Source of the DNA: Acinetobacter gerneri DSM 14967 = CIP 107464 = MTCC 9824
GTDB lineage: Bacteria; Pseudomonadota; Gammaproteobacteria; Pseudomonadales; Moraxellaceae
Length of the DNA: 64,000 nucleotides
Direction of reading: 5' to 3'
Assembly: GCF_000368565.1 (NCBI RefSeq)
Contig: NZ_KB849542.1
Coordinates: 135,258 to 199,257, forward strand
The position numbers and the translations under genes are program-made. Positions within the stretch are counted from its first letter, which is position 1. Every line of letters begins with the position of its first letter. Positions 45,008-53,828 of the stretch are shown here, in pieces. The notes beneath the pieces are model-generated. The model made no database searches. It saw only the letters and a program-made list of their open reading frames with translations, and was not told the DNA's origin.

Positions 45008-45613
45008 TTAACTTTGAATCTGATCCAGTGCTAGATTTAGTTCAAGCACATTTACCCGAGCTTGTCCCAACAACCCCAAAGTCGGTTTTTGAGTATATTG
45101 ATTGATCAATTCTCGCACTTCTTGTTCCGATAAATGTCGAGCTTTTGCGACCCTTTTCACTTGAATCGTTGCAGCTTGCACACTGATATGTGGATCTATA
45201 CCACTACCCGAACTGGTCACCATATCACTCGGAATTTGCTCTACAGCAACATGCTCTCGCTCTGCAATATGGCTAACACGTTGTTGAATTTGCGCAAGCA
45301 GCTCAGGGTTGCTTCTCGCCAAATTACTGCCTGCCATGGTCATTGGATCATATTTTGCAGCAGAAGGACGCGAACTAAAATATCGATCTTGCACAAAAGG
45401 TTGCGCCACTAAACGAGAACCTACAATTTTTCCATTTTGCTCAATCATGCTGCCATTGGCTTGTTCAGGAAAGAGAATTTGTCCTATACCCGTCGTAACA
45501 GCACTATATACAAAACCGCATAATGTCAATGTAATTACACTCAAACCCAGTGCTGCACGTAATCGTTGTGTAGGTGAAGATTCTTCTAAAATATTTTGCT
45601 CAATATTCATCAT
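45008..45613 (-). CDS. kdpC: K+-transporting ATPase, KdpC subunit
   Basis: A 201-residue subunit with a single N-terminal membrane helix (LGLSVITLTLCGFVYSAV) and a periplasmic part with the family blocks GSRLVAQPF, RYFSSRPSA and SGSGIDPHIS. KdpC stabilises the complex and contacts KdpA and KdpB. The first ATG is at 45619; the ATG at 45613 is preferred because AAGGA sits 5-7 bases before it. It lies 14 bases after kdpB. Confidence 0.94.
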   Translation of the reverse strand: MMNIEQNILEESSPTQRLRAALGLSVITLTLCGFVYSAVTTGIGQILFPEQANGSMIEQNGKIVGSRLVAQPFVQDRYFSSRPSAAKYDPMTMAGSNLARSNPELLAQIQQRVSHIAEREHVAVEQIPSDMVTSSGSGIDPHISVQAATIQVKRVAKARHLSEQEVRELINQYTQKPTLGLLGQARVNVLELNLALDQIQS

Positions 45614-45627
45614 TTTCATCCTTAAGC

Positions 45628-47685
45628 TTACAAAAATGGACTGATCATCAAATCAATCAGTTTGATCGCAATAAAAGGTAAAACCACTCCACCCACACCA
45701 TAAATCAGCATATTGCGACGTAAAAGTTGAGTCGATGTCGATGCCCTAAATTTCACACCACGTAATGCAATTGGGATCAATAACGGGATAATGATCGCGT
45801 TAAAAATCAGGGCAGATAAAATCGCACTTTCGGAACTCGCTAAATGCATGACATTTAAGACATTCATTTGTGGAATCGCCGTGACAAATAATGCTGGCAA
45901 GATCGCAAAATACTTGGATACATCATTGGCCAGAGAGAACGTTGTGAGCGCACCACGGGTGATGAGCTGTTGCTTACCGATTTCAACCACTGCAAGTAAC
46001 TTAGTCGGATCCGAATCGAGATCCACCATATTCCCCGCTTCTTTGGCAGCTTGTGTCCCAGAGTTCATTGCCAAACCAATATCAGCCTGCGCCAATGCAG
46101 GTGCATCATTGGTCCCATCACCCACCATCGCAACCAAATGCCCTTTATTTTGTTCAGTACGGATACAACTCAATTTATCTTCGGGTTTTGCCTCTGCAAT
46201 ATAATCATCCACTCCTGCTTCTGCGGCAATCGCTGCTGCAGTTAAAGGATTATCTCCCGTAACCATCACCGTTTTAATGCCCATTTCACGTAAGCGTGCA
46301 AACCTTTCCTTGATCCCAGACTTGATCACATCTGAAAGTTCGATCACACCTAAAAGCTCATGATTTTTTGCCACAACCAATGGCGTCGCGCCTTTTGAAG
46401 CGACTTGTTCAACACGTGTTTTCAATTCTGGATGAGCAAGCTGATCTTGCGCTGAAAATTTTAAAATAGCATCAAATGCACCTTTACGAATTTGATCTCC
46501 ATTTGCCAAATTGATCCCTGAAATCCGTGTTGCTGCATTGAAAGGGATAAATTCAGCGTGTTCTGGTTCTTGGACTTTTTCACCTTGCTCTTTGGCAAGT
46601 GCAACAACTGATTTACCTTCTGGCGTTGGATCTGCCAATGAGGTCAAGACCGCTGCCTGACGTAATTGTGATTCAGTCACGCCCGTTAACGGATAAAAGG
46701 CGGTCGCCTGACGATCCCCATAAGTAATCGTTCCAGTTTTATCCAAAAGCAGCACATCGACATCACCTGCAACTTCTACAGCTTTACCTGATTTTGCGAT
46801 AACATTGGCTTTTAAAGCTCGGTTCATGCCTGCGATACCAATTGCAGGAAGCAAACCACCAATTGTCGTTGGAATGAGACAAACCAATAAAGCCACTAAA
46901 ATAATCGGATTGATTGAAACATGGAGGAAATGTCCAATAAATGGCAGGCTCAGAACAACTGTTATAAAGGTTACTGTCATCACCGTTAATAAAATCCCAA
47001 GCGCAATTTCATTCGGTGTTTTTTGTCTATTTGAACCTTCAACCAAGGCAATCATTCGGTCTAAAAAACTATTGCCTGCTTCTGCGGTGACTTGCACGAT
47101 GATGCGGTCAGTCAATACTTTTGTGCCCCCGATCACACCAGATTTATCCGTACCCGCTTCACGCAATACAGGTGCAGATTCTCCTGTCACTGCGGCTTCA
47201 TTGATGGTCGCAAAACCTCGAATAATTTCTCCATCAGCAGGAATTAACTCACCTGCCCGAACGTCAATGAGGTCATTCATTTTCAATTCTGTTGCTGCGA
47301 TTTCTAAACCATCCTCAGCATCAACTGACGATATACGGCGTGCAGTCAAATTTTGTCGTGCTTGACGTAAAGACGATGCTTGACCCCGTCCTTTGGCTTC
47401 TGCAACGGCTTCTGCATAATTAGCAAATAGCACCGTAATAAATAAAATCAAGCTGACTGCAGCACCAAATATCAGATTAGATTTGGCTAAAACTGTGCTA
47501 CACAGACTCACAATCGTACCTAGCCAAACAATTGCCATCACAGGGTTTTTAAACGCATGCTGTGGCAAGAGTTTGATAAAGGCATTTTTCCATGCTTCGG
47601 CTTGAAACAAAGTCGAATTTGAAGATGCTGAACTGTTTTGAGTTGAGTTGATTTGGTTTGAATTGCTTTGTTTAGTCATACTCAT
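45628..47685 (-). CDS. kdpB: K+-transporting P-type ATPase, KdpB subunit
   Basis: A 685-residue P-type ATPase that energises the Kdp pump. The phosphorylation motif is LLLDKTGTITYGD; other P-type motifs are AAVTGESAPV (actuator) and MVGDGTNDAPALAQADIG (hinge). The N-terminus has a Ser/Asn/Gln-rich tail (about 2-25) not needed by the family. The frame extends to a TTG at 47730, but the ATG at 47685 follows AGGGAG and starts 13 bases after kdpA. The length agrees with E. coli KdpB (682). Confidence 0.96.
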   Translation of the reverse strand: MSMTKQSNSNQINSTQNSSASSNSTLFQAEAWKNAFIKLLPQHAFKNPVMAIVWLGTIVSLCSTVLAKSNLIFGAAVSLILFITVLFANYAEAVAEAKGRGQASSLRQARQNLTARRISSVDAEDGLEIAATELKMNDLIDVRAGELIPADGEIIRGFATINEAAVTGESAPVLREAGTDKSGVIGGTKVLTDRIIVQVTAEAGNSFLDRMIALVEGSNRQKTPNEIALGILLTVMTVTFITVVLSLPFIGHFLHVSINPIILVALLVCLIPTTIGGLLPAIGIAGMNRALKANVIAKSGKAVEVAGDVDVLLLDKTGTITYGDRQATAFYPLTGVTESQLRQAAVLTSLADPTPEGKSVVALAKEQGEKVQEPEHAEFIPFNAATRISGINLANGDQIRKGAFDAILKFSAQDQLAHPELKTRVEQVASKGATPLVVAKNHELLGVIELSDVIKSGIKERFARLREMGIKTVMVTGDNPLTAAAIAAEAGVDDYIAEAKPEDKLSCIRTEQNKGHLVAMVGDGTNDAPALAQADIGLAMNSGTQAAKEAGNMVDLDSDPTKLLAVVEIGKQQLITRGALTTFSLANDVSKYFAILPALFVTAIPQMNVLNVMHLASSESAILSALIFNAIIIPLLIPIALRGVKFRASTSTQLLRRNMLIYGVGGVVLPFIAIKLIDLMISPFL

Positions 47686-47698
47686 GAGATTTATCTCC

Positions 47699-49426
47699 CT
47701 AACCTTGAACCAATAACAAATGATCAGCAATCGGTCCCAAAACCAGGACAGGCATAAATTGCAATAAGGTCAGCATGACGACGATCGCAATCATGGTGAG
47801 CGCAAATGTTGGCGTTTCAACTTTTAAACTACCGCTACTTTCAGGTGCTTGCCGTTTAGCTGCCAAACGAGTTGCAATCATCAAAGGAATAATCAGCGTC
47901 GGAAATCTTCCAAGTAAAAGTGCAATACTGCATGAAACATTCCACCACACCGTATTGTCCGCTAAGCCTTCAAAACCAGAACCGTTATTGGCAAAGGCAG
48001 AAACATATTCATAAAGAATCTGAGAAATACCGTGAAATGCTGGATTTGAATTGCCAGTTAAACTTGGAAAGAACAAAGCAATTGATGTCAAAGCAAGAAT
48101 AGTGATCGGCTGAATCAAAATAACCACCGCAAGCAATTTGATCTCACCTGCTTCAATCTTCCGACCAAAGATTTCTGGTGTACGTCCTGTCATCAAACCT
48201 GCGATGAAAACAGCTAAAAATAGATAAATGATAAATTGTTGCAGACCACAACCTATACCGCCCCAAATCGCATTGATGAGCATATTGGATATCGCAATCA
48301 AACCTGTTAATGGTGCAGCTGAATCATGCATCATATCGACAGAGCCATTGTTCACTTGCGTTGTGATCGCTGTCCAGAGCGCAGATGAACTTTCCCCCAA
48401 ACGCATTTCCTTACCTTCCATTACAGAAAGTTGTGATGCAGTCTGTGAAATACTTTCAGACCAGATCGCACTCGTCGCTGAGATCACTGACATAAGCAGC
48501 ATCGAGGCAAAGACAAAGGCAGCAAATTTTCCGCGTTTCGTGAAAAAACCCAACATAAAAATCACAGAAATGGGAATTAATAAGATCGCAAACATTTCCA
48601 TAAAGTTGGATAAAGGGCTGGGATTTTCCAAAGGCGTTGCACTATTTGGACCATACCAACCACCACCGTTACTCCCCAATTGTTTAATGGCAACCATCGG
48701 AGCAACAGGTCCAAGCGGAATTTTCTGTGACTTCAACTCACTATTTTGTTGATCGATGACTTGAACTTCAGGACCACCTTGAAATGTCGAAGGCACACCT
48801 TGTTGAGTCAAGAACAATGACCAGACCATACAAAGCGGAATCAAAAAACGAAAAGTAGGACGAATCAGATCCGCCCAATAATTTCCGACATTGATTTTTC
48901 GCATCCGCGTAGATAAATCACGAGCATGTTCATCATGAGAAAGCTGATTCGATTGATTGAAAAATAATGCACGCACTGTCGCGACAACCATCGCAAGCCC
49001 CATCATCGGTGTGATGATCTGCAAACCCACAATCCCCATCATTTGTGATAGATAAGACAGTTGAGCTTGTCCCGCATAATGCTGCTGATTGGTATTGGTT
49101 AAAAATGAAATCATGCTATGCAAAGCCAAATCCCATGACATATTCGGTGCATGATTTGGATTGAGCGGTAAAAAGGCTTGATTCATAAAGAGAATCCAAA
49201 CCAATAATCCCAGAATCATGCAACTCAGCACAAAGCTTTGGATATAGCTTTTAACATTCATCCCCTGCTGAGGATTGGTTCCCAAAACAGCATAGATAGG
49301 TTTTTCAATCCAATTGAAAAGTGGATCAATTTTCATGTCACGATTTTGCATAATCAGAGCGAGATATTTTCCAAGTGGATAAGCCAAAATCGTAACCAGT
49401 ACCAGCAATAAGCAAAGTTCTAACAT
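47699..49426 (-). CDS. kdpA: K+-transporting ATPase, KdpA subunit
   Basis: A 575-residue K+ channel-like subunit of the SKT superfamily, ten or so membrane segments, providing the selectivity filters. Filter-like loops are seen in MISFLTNTNQQHYAGQ, KQLGSNGGGWYGPNSATPLE, LTGLIAISNMLIN and AFANNGSGFEGL. The length matches E. coli KdpA (557) with a slightly longer C-terminus. Start ATG at 49426 follows AGGAGA. A possible small gene ends just over this start codon. Confidence 0.96.
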   Translation of the reverse strand: MLELCLLLVLVTILAYPLGKYLALIMQNRDMKIDPLFNWIEKPIYAVLGTNPQQGMNVKSYIQSFVLSCMILGLLVWILFMNQAFLPLNPNHAPNMSWDLALHSMISFLTNTNQQHYAGQAQLSYLSQMMGIVGLQIITPMMGLAMVVATVRALFFNQSNQLSHDEHARDLSTRMRKINVGNYWADLIRPTFRFLIPLCMVWSLFLTQQGVPSTFQGGPEVQVIDQQNSELKSQKIPLGPVAPMVAIKQLGSNGGGWYGPNSATPLENPSPLSNFMEMFAILLIPISVIFMLGFFTKRGKFAAFVFASMLLMSVISATSAIWSESISQTASQLSVMEGKEMRLGESSSALWTAITTQVNNGSVDMMHDSAAPLTGLIAISNMLINAIWGGIGCGLQQFIIYLFLAVFIAGLMTGRTPEIFGRKIEAGEIKLLAVVILIQPITILALTSIALFFPSLTGNSNPAFHGISQILYEYVSAFANNGSGFEGLADNTVWWNVSCSIALLLGRFPTLIIPLMIATRLAAKRQAPESSGSLKVETPTFALTMIAIVVMLTLLQFMPVLVLGPIADHLLLVQG

Positions 49427-49545
49427 GGCATTTCTCCTGACTTGGAAATGTCCTGTTTAAAATAAATATTTTTCTCAGACTTATGCCGTTCTAAGGCTAT
49501 ATTTTGTGGTGCTGTATGTAGATGGATTATGCTTTTTGCACACAT
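49420..49545 (-). CDS. Possible 41-residue leader gene upstream of kdpA
   Basis: A frame starts at ATG 49545 with AGGAC 8-9 bases upstream, encodes MCAKSIIHLHTAPQNIALER, then HKSEKNIYFKQDISKSGEMPC, and stops at TAG over the kdpA start codon (overlap of 7 bases). It occupies the place of kdpF but is not hydrophobic, so it is not a KdpF of the known type. Its start lies about 30 bases after the predicted kdp transcription start. It could be a leader peptide coupling translation to kdpA, or a chance frame. Confidence 0.4.
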   Translation of the reverse strand: MCAKSIIHLHTAPQNIALERHKSEKNIYFKQDISKSGEMPC

Positions 49546-49581
49546 CGCTGTTGTCCTAAACATCGGGATATTCCAGTGTTT

Positions 49582-49647
49582 AGTATCTGTAAAAGTCGCG
49601 TAAACTCTCTATTTCGAGAAATGGGATAGGCGTAAATTTTGCGTAAA
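49582..49647 (-). promoter_or_regulatory. Predicted kdp promoter with KdpE-like operator
   Basis: On the minus strand TTTTACGCAAAATTTACGC (49647 down to 49630) holds two direct copies of TTTACGC spaced 11 bases apart, the same spacing as TTTATAC/TTTACAC in the E. coli KdpE site. A weak -10 (GATACT, 49587-49582) would place the start near 49575, putting the operator at about -55 to -72 as in E. coli. There is no good -35, as expected of an activator-dependent promoter. Confidence 0.55.
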
Positions 49648-49960
49648 ATTATGGGGTTTTAGAATGTTATCGACGTCCATACCGACTTTAATTTTTTAAT
49701 ATTGATAAAGATTTTAAAAGCTGAAATAGACACATATCAGGCAAAATACTAAGTCATGTCCTTTACATCACTTCGATACGAATAAAAGTGAAATATACCT
49801 ACAAAGCGATTTAAAAATTAAAATAGTGAAATGGCTTTAAAATGTTGAAGGGATAATTTTCAGTGGGTATTTTTATTTGAAGCTAAATCTTCTATAAAAC
49901 CTCAATAATCGAACTTCTATAAAAATCACATAAACTAAAAACAAATCATATAAATGACTG
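49648..49960. other. Intergenic stretch between folK and the kdp promoter
   Basis: About 310 bases of AT-rich DNA with no supported gene and no hairpin with a T-run. The 3' end of the folB-folK transcript lies here without an obvious terminator. Confidence 0.4.
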
Positions 49961-50398
49961 TTAGCCATCACAGCGAACGACTGGATATTGATGCGGTGGA
50001 TGTTGGAACATTTCATCTTTCCACAAATCAAACATTGGGATTTTCACATCAAGCGCAAGCGGTAGTTTCTTAGGATTGAATTGCATCTCAGATAAATCTT
50101 TGCCCCAAGCAATCAAATCTACATCTAAGGCAATTTGATGTGAAGGTCTGATACGCCCCGAATCTGCTTCCATTTTTTTCAATAAAATAATCAATTCATC
50201 ACGTGATAATTTACATTTAAGTAAACACGCTGCATTCCAATAATCTGCCCCAATCCCATCACGACAAGGAATCAAGTAAATTGGAGAAAAATGCACAACA
50301 CCCAAAGCTTTTAATTGGGCGAAAGCAGATTGAAAATGTTGTTTGGGATTGAAATTACTCGCCAGTGCTAAGGCGAAAATCTGATCTGTGGCGTTCAA
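49961..50398 (-). CDS. folK: 2-amino-4-hydroxy-6-hydroxymethyldihydropteridine pyrophosphokinase (HPPK)
   Basis: A 145-residue protein that pyrophosphorylates the pterin in folate synthesis. The start FALALASNFNPKQHF corresponds to the HPPK beginning (LALGSN), and MEADSGRIRPSHQIALDVDL contains the catalytic Arg and Asp cluster (GR-x-R ... LDVDL). It is shorter than E. coli FolK (159). The only in-frame start is TTG at 50398, after TAGGAATAAG, with a stop codon just upstream. It overlaps the folB 3' end by 44 bases, a tight coupling. Confidence 0.85.
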   Translation of the reverse strand: MNATDQIFALALASNFNPKQHFQSAFAQLKALGVVHFSPIYLIPCRDGIGADYWNAACLLKCKLSRDELIILLKKMEADSGRIRPSHQIALDVDLIAWGKDLSEMQFNPKKLPLALDVKIPMFDLWKDEMFQHPPHQYPVVRCDG

Positions 50399-50735
50399 GA
50401 CTTATTCCTACAGAATTTGCTTCTGCAATGATAGCGGGTTTACGAATGGTAATTTTAATCGAATCTATCGCAGAAAAGGTAGTAAAAAGCGTGGTTAAAA
50501 CCAATTTTGCTGCATGTTCGATTAATTTTGGTGCAGCTTCTTGTATGACTTTACTCGACAATTCGCAAATTTCTGCATAATTCAATGTATCTTCAAGCTC
50601 ATCAGAACTCGCCGCTTGTTCCAAATCCGTGTGAATGAGCAAATCTAAAAGCAAAGGTTGTTTGATCTGGCGTTCCCAAGCAAAACAACCAACAACAGTT
50701 TCAACTTTTAAACCTTCGATGATGATCGAATCCAT
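50355..50735 (-). CDS. folB: Dihydroneopterin aldolase
   Basis: A 126-residue enzyme of the folate pathway that cleaves dihydroneopterin to the hydroxymethyl pterin used by FolK. Family features: IIIEGLKVETVVGCFAWERQ, DTLNYAEICE (catalytic Tyr and the conserved D-x-x-Y) and KITIRKPAIIAEANSVGISL (catalytic Lys, then AN-VG). Start ATG at 50735. The pathway order folB-folK and the overlap confirm co-expression. Confidence 0.93.
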   Translation of the reverse strand: MDSIIIEGLKVETVVGCFAWERQIKQPLLLDLLIHTDLEQAASSDELEDTLNYAEICELSSKVIQEAAPKLIEHAAKLVLTTLFTTFSAIDSIKITIRKPAIIAEANSVGISLERHRSDFRLSTGE

Positions 50736-50895
50736 AAAATTCCAATTTTACCAAGTACAATGACAACACCCAAATCATGAGATCTGGACCAATTTATCTC
50801 GCTGTATATTATGCCATAAATCGGCTTTTACCTTATAAACAGCATCAAATTTTATAAATTTAGCATCGTTTTTTATTTTATCTTTGACCTCACAT

Positions 50896-50942
50896 AAAAA
50901 AACCTCCATTTCACCTAGAATAAATCCGACAAAATGGAGGTC
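50896..50942 (-). terminator. Terminator of the moeB-like and kinase unit
   Basis: On the minus strand GACCTCCATTTT pairs with GAAATGGAGGTT around a loop of about 17 bases and is followed by a T-run, 40 bases beyond the kinase stop. Confidence 0.85.
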
Positions 50943-50982
50943 TTTTAGATTTAGAGTCTGATCCTACAAATCAGGCAAATCA

Positions 50983-52275
50983 TCAATGCTTGAGCAAAAA
51001 CTCTGGCGTCATCTGCATTTGTAAACGTGAATCTGCATAAATATCTGTATACGGCGCAAGTACTCGCATGAAGCGATCAAAGTACAACATTTGCTTGAAC
51101 AATAATGCAAAATCACGCGGGAAACGAATACCGTGACGTTCACCAACAGTTACCATATCCATCATGATATCATTCAGATCAGAAGGCTTAGAGGTCAATA
51201 ATTCTTGCGGATCAACCGTTAAAACACCACTAAATAAACGTTCAATATCCTGTGCTAAAACATCAGTATCCACATGCTGACTGGTTGCACCCATTTTCAA
51301 CATATTTTCAGCCATCGCCTGATAATCCGTTCTTTGCAATGCATCCATAAATGTAATACATGCAGACCAAACTTCAGGTTTTAACTGTCCGACTATTCCA
51401 AAATCAATAAAACCGATACGCCCATCTTCAAGCAACATGAGATTGCCTGCATGTAAGTCTGCATGGAAACTTTTGCACATCATCAAGCTACCAAACCATG
51501 TATTCATCGCTGTAATGAGCACTTGTGACGGATCTTTAGCGTATTTTTTCACGATTTCAAAATCAGTCAAAGGCACGCCAAATAATCGTTGCATGGTCAA
51601 AACACGGCGTGTTGAAAACTGGTGATAAACACGAGGTGCAGTCGCTGCTTGATTATTGGTGACTTCAAGATATTCTCTAAAATCATCTATATTTTGAGCT
51701 TCTTCAATAAAATCAACTTCACGTACCATACGTGTTTTGATTTCTTCTACGATATCGGCAAGTGAAGCAAATTTGACTTTGGGTACGACTTTTTCAAGTG
51801 CTTTGGTTGCAAAATGCAACACATTTAAATCGGTATAAAGAATCGTTTCTACACCAGGCTTTTGCACCTTGATTACGACATCTTCGCCTGTGACCAATTT
51901 TGCTGCATGAACTTGCGCGATCGAAGCTGAAGCCAAAGGCTTTTCATCAATTGAGGCAAAAATTTCACTCAAATCACGGCCTGCAAACTCAGCATCCAAA
52001 ACACCTTGCACATAGCTAAAAGGCAATGATGGGGTTTGATCTAAACAGCCTTGGAATTCTTCAACAAATTCACGAGGAAATAGTGAAGGTGTACTCGCGA
52101 TAAATTGACCTAACTTAATATAAGTTGAACCTAAAGACTCAAAGGTTTCGCGCATCAATTTGGCATTACTTGGCTTCTCAGTCGCATACTTAATGCCTGC
52201 TTTGGCTGCGACCACTGCTGTTTCGCCCATACGAGCGACAGAGCGCATTCCGTCTAACAAGATACTTTTTTTCAT
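50983..52275 (-). CDS. ABC1/AarF/UbiB-family atypical kinase
   Basis: A 430-residue protein with the ABC1 kinase motifs: the K-x-G-Q loop (STYIKLGQFIAS), the Ala-rich nucleotide loop ASASIAQVHAAKL, the VIKVQKPGV lysine strand, the catalytic FHADLHAGNLML and metal-binding GFIDFGIVGQL. Family members (UbiB, Coq8) support ubiquinone or isoprenoid lipid biosynthesis. It lacks the C-terminal membrane helices of E. coli UbiB (546), so it is probably a second ABC1 protein rather than UbiB itself. It starts 44 bases after the E1-like gene. Confidence 0.88.
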   Translation of the reverse strand: MKKSILLDGMRSVARMGETAVVAAKAGIKYATEKPSNAKLMRETFESLGSTYIKLGQFIASTPSLFPREFVEEFQGCLDQTPSLPFSYVQGVLDAEFAGRDLSEIFASIDEKPLASASIAQVHAAKLVTGEDVVIKVQKPGVETILYTDLNVLHFATKALEKVVPKVKFASLADIVEEIKTRMVREVDFIEEAQNIDDFREYLEVTNNQAATAPRVYHQFSTRRVLTMQRLFGVPLTDFEIVKKYAKDPSQVLITAMNTWFGSLMMCKSFHADLHAGNLMLLEDGRIGFIDFGIVGQLKPEVWSACITFMDALQRTDYQAMAENMLKMGATSQHVDTDVLAQDIERLFSGVLTVDPQELLTSKPSDLNDIMMDMVTVGERHGIRFPRDFALLFKQMLYFDRFMRVLAPYTDIYADSRLQMQMTPEFLLKH

Positions 52276-52319
52276 AATGTCTATAAAACGTGAATTTGTT
52301 CCAGTGTATCAAAATTAAC

Positions 52320-53102
52320 TTAGTCAGAGGATAATCTTGCCTGACAAATTGGACATTCTTCATCATGCACAAAAGATAAAAGCTTCTGTTGCATATTCAA
52401 TCCATCCCAAAGCAACAACTTTTCTTTCAAAGCAGTGATCCCCAATCCCAGATAAAGTAATGCATGGTGTGCTTGTAAACTTGCCATAACATTGGGAGTA
52501 GTCGCTAAAACGCCCGAATCTGCGCAGCGCAAATTTTCATTTTGATGATGTTCTTTAGGAAAAAGACACTCATAACAAGCACTCTCGCCTTCGACCATAA
52601 ACAGTTGACCTTGAAAACCGATCGCCGATGCACTGATCAAAGCAACATTGTGTTGTTTACACCCAGCATTCACCAAATAACGCGTCGTAAAATTGTCACA
52701 GCCATCAAGGACCAAATCCTGCATAGCGATCAATTCATCCGCATTACTTTCATCAATTTTTTGCGTGAAGCTTTGTACTTCGATATGAGGATTGATCTCC
52801 ATCAATCTTTTCGCCAAAATTTCAGCTTTATAGAAGCCAACATCTTGTGGCATAAAAGCCACTTGGCGTTGTAAATTACTGATTTCGATAATATCTGGAT
52901 CAATCAGACTAATTTTGCCTACACCCGCTCGTGCCAACAACTCCGCGGTCATACAACCGATACCACCCGCCCCAACAATTAAAACATTGGCTAGTTTCAA
53001 TTTTTCTTGAGCCTGTATATCCCAACCATCAAGTAGAATTTGACGACTATACAAATGCATCTCTTCGTCGCTTAATTCAAAATCTTGATTAAAATCAGTC
53101 AC
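52320..53102 (-). CDS. moeB: MoeB/ThiF/HesA-type adenylyltransferase (E1-like)
   Basis: A 260-residue E1-like enzyme that adenylates the C-terminus of a small sulfur carrier (MoaD or ThiS). Order: ELSDEEMHLYSRQILLDGW, Rossmann GAGGIGCMTAELLARAGVG, LQRQVAF, the DNFTTRYLVN loop, and two zinc CxxC pairs (CYECLFP, CPICQA). The frame reaches GTG 53153; GTG 53102 is preferred because the family begins near here and TATAGG lies upstream. MoeB rather than ThiF is a judgement from N-terminal similarity and the lack of thi genes nearby. It is probably co-transcribed with the kinase gene. Confidence 0.82.
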   Translation of the reverse strand: MTDFNQDFELSDEEMHLYSRQILLDGWDIQAQEKLKLANVLIVGAGGIGCMTAELLARAGVGKISLIDPDIIEISNLQRQVAFMPQDVGFYKAEILAKRLMEINPHIEVQSFTQKIDESNADELIAMQDLVLDGCDNFTTRYLVNAGCKQHNVALISASAIGFQGQLFMVEGESACYECLFPKEHHQNENLRCADSGVLATTPNVMASLQAHHALLYLGLGITALKEKLLLWDGLNMQQKLLSFVHDEECPICQARLSSD

Positions 53103-53828
53103 ATTATACCTATATATCAAAACCAGCATTGTCGTCAGTATAAATAAAATCACAGCAATGTAATATGAATAAAATTTTTTATTTTCCCAAATTAAAACTT
53201 ATGAATAATCGATGTTAACTATCATCTTTAGTTATCATTGAATATAAATAAAATAATATACATTCATAAATAAATTAAAAAATTCTATTTATTTTTGCAA
53301 TTAGCACAAATTGGCATATTAGATCTGATTACTCCGTATAATTTATAAACATTATATGAATAAGCAATATTTCATTATCGATCATACAAACAACATTAAC
53401 CGACTAAATCACTCTGATTTAAGATCCCCAAAAATATCACTCCGATATAAAGTTATTTTTAATATTACTTAAATATATTATATAGTGAAAATTGATTAAT
53501 TCTTCTAAATTATCAATAGCTTAAAAATATTATTTTAATTTTATCATATTTTTATTACACAATATTTAACACTTTACCTAAATTATGTGAAATACAACTC
53601 TATAAGTTAGAGTGAATTAATAGAGTTTTGTTACATATTAATAAAAATAATTATTATTTTTTGATTACAAAATTATTAAAATAATAACTATTATATATGC
53701 ATGGTTTAGCAAAATTTAACAATAAACCATCATTTCTAGAATACTCATTGATATTTTGAGTATTCTGCACTCCCAATTTTCGGATAAAAGCGAAATAGAA
53801 CTCCTCTATATTTTCTATTGGAGAATTG
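53103..53828. other. Long AT-rich gene-free stretch upstream of an AraC-type regulator
   Basis: About 725 bases of very AT-rich DNA with stops in all frames. It contains an imperfect 15-base direct repeat (53408-53422 and 53436-53450) and an 8-bp inverted repeat GAATACTC/GAGTATTC (53739-53765) about 65 bases before the regulator start. I see no gene. The promoters of moeB and the regulator lie here. Confidence 0.5.
53408..53450. promoter_or_regulatory. Imperfect 15-base direct repeat, possible regulator site
   Basis: ATCACTCTGATTTAA and ATCACTCCGATATAA agree at 13 of 15 positions and start 28 bases apart. AraC-type proteins often bind direct repeats, but this pair is about 380 bases from the regulator start, so a link is uncertain. 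Confidence 0.35.

Noticed and set aside
49420..49545. Interpretation of the small frame as KdpF
   Set aside because: KdpF is a single hydrophobic helix; this peptide is polar and charged, so the name was not applied.
50983..52275. Naming the ABC1 kinase ubiB
   Set aside because: It lacks the C-terminal membrane helices and is over 100 residues shorter than UbiB; no ubiE or ubiJ is adjacent.
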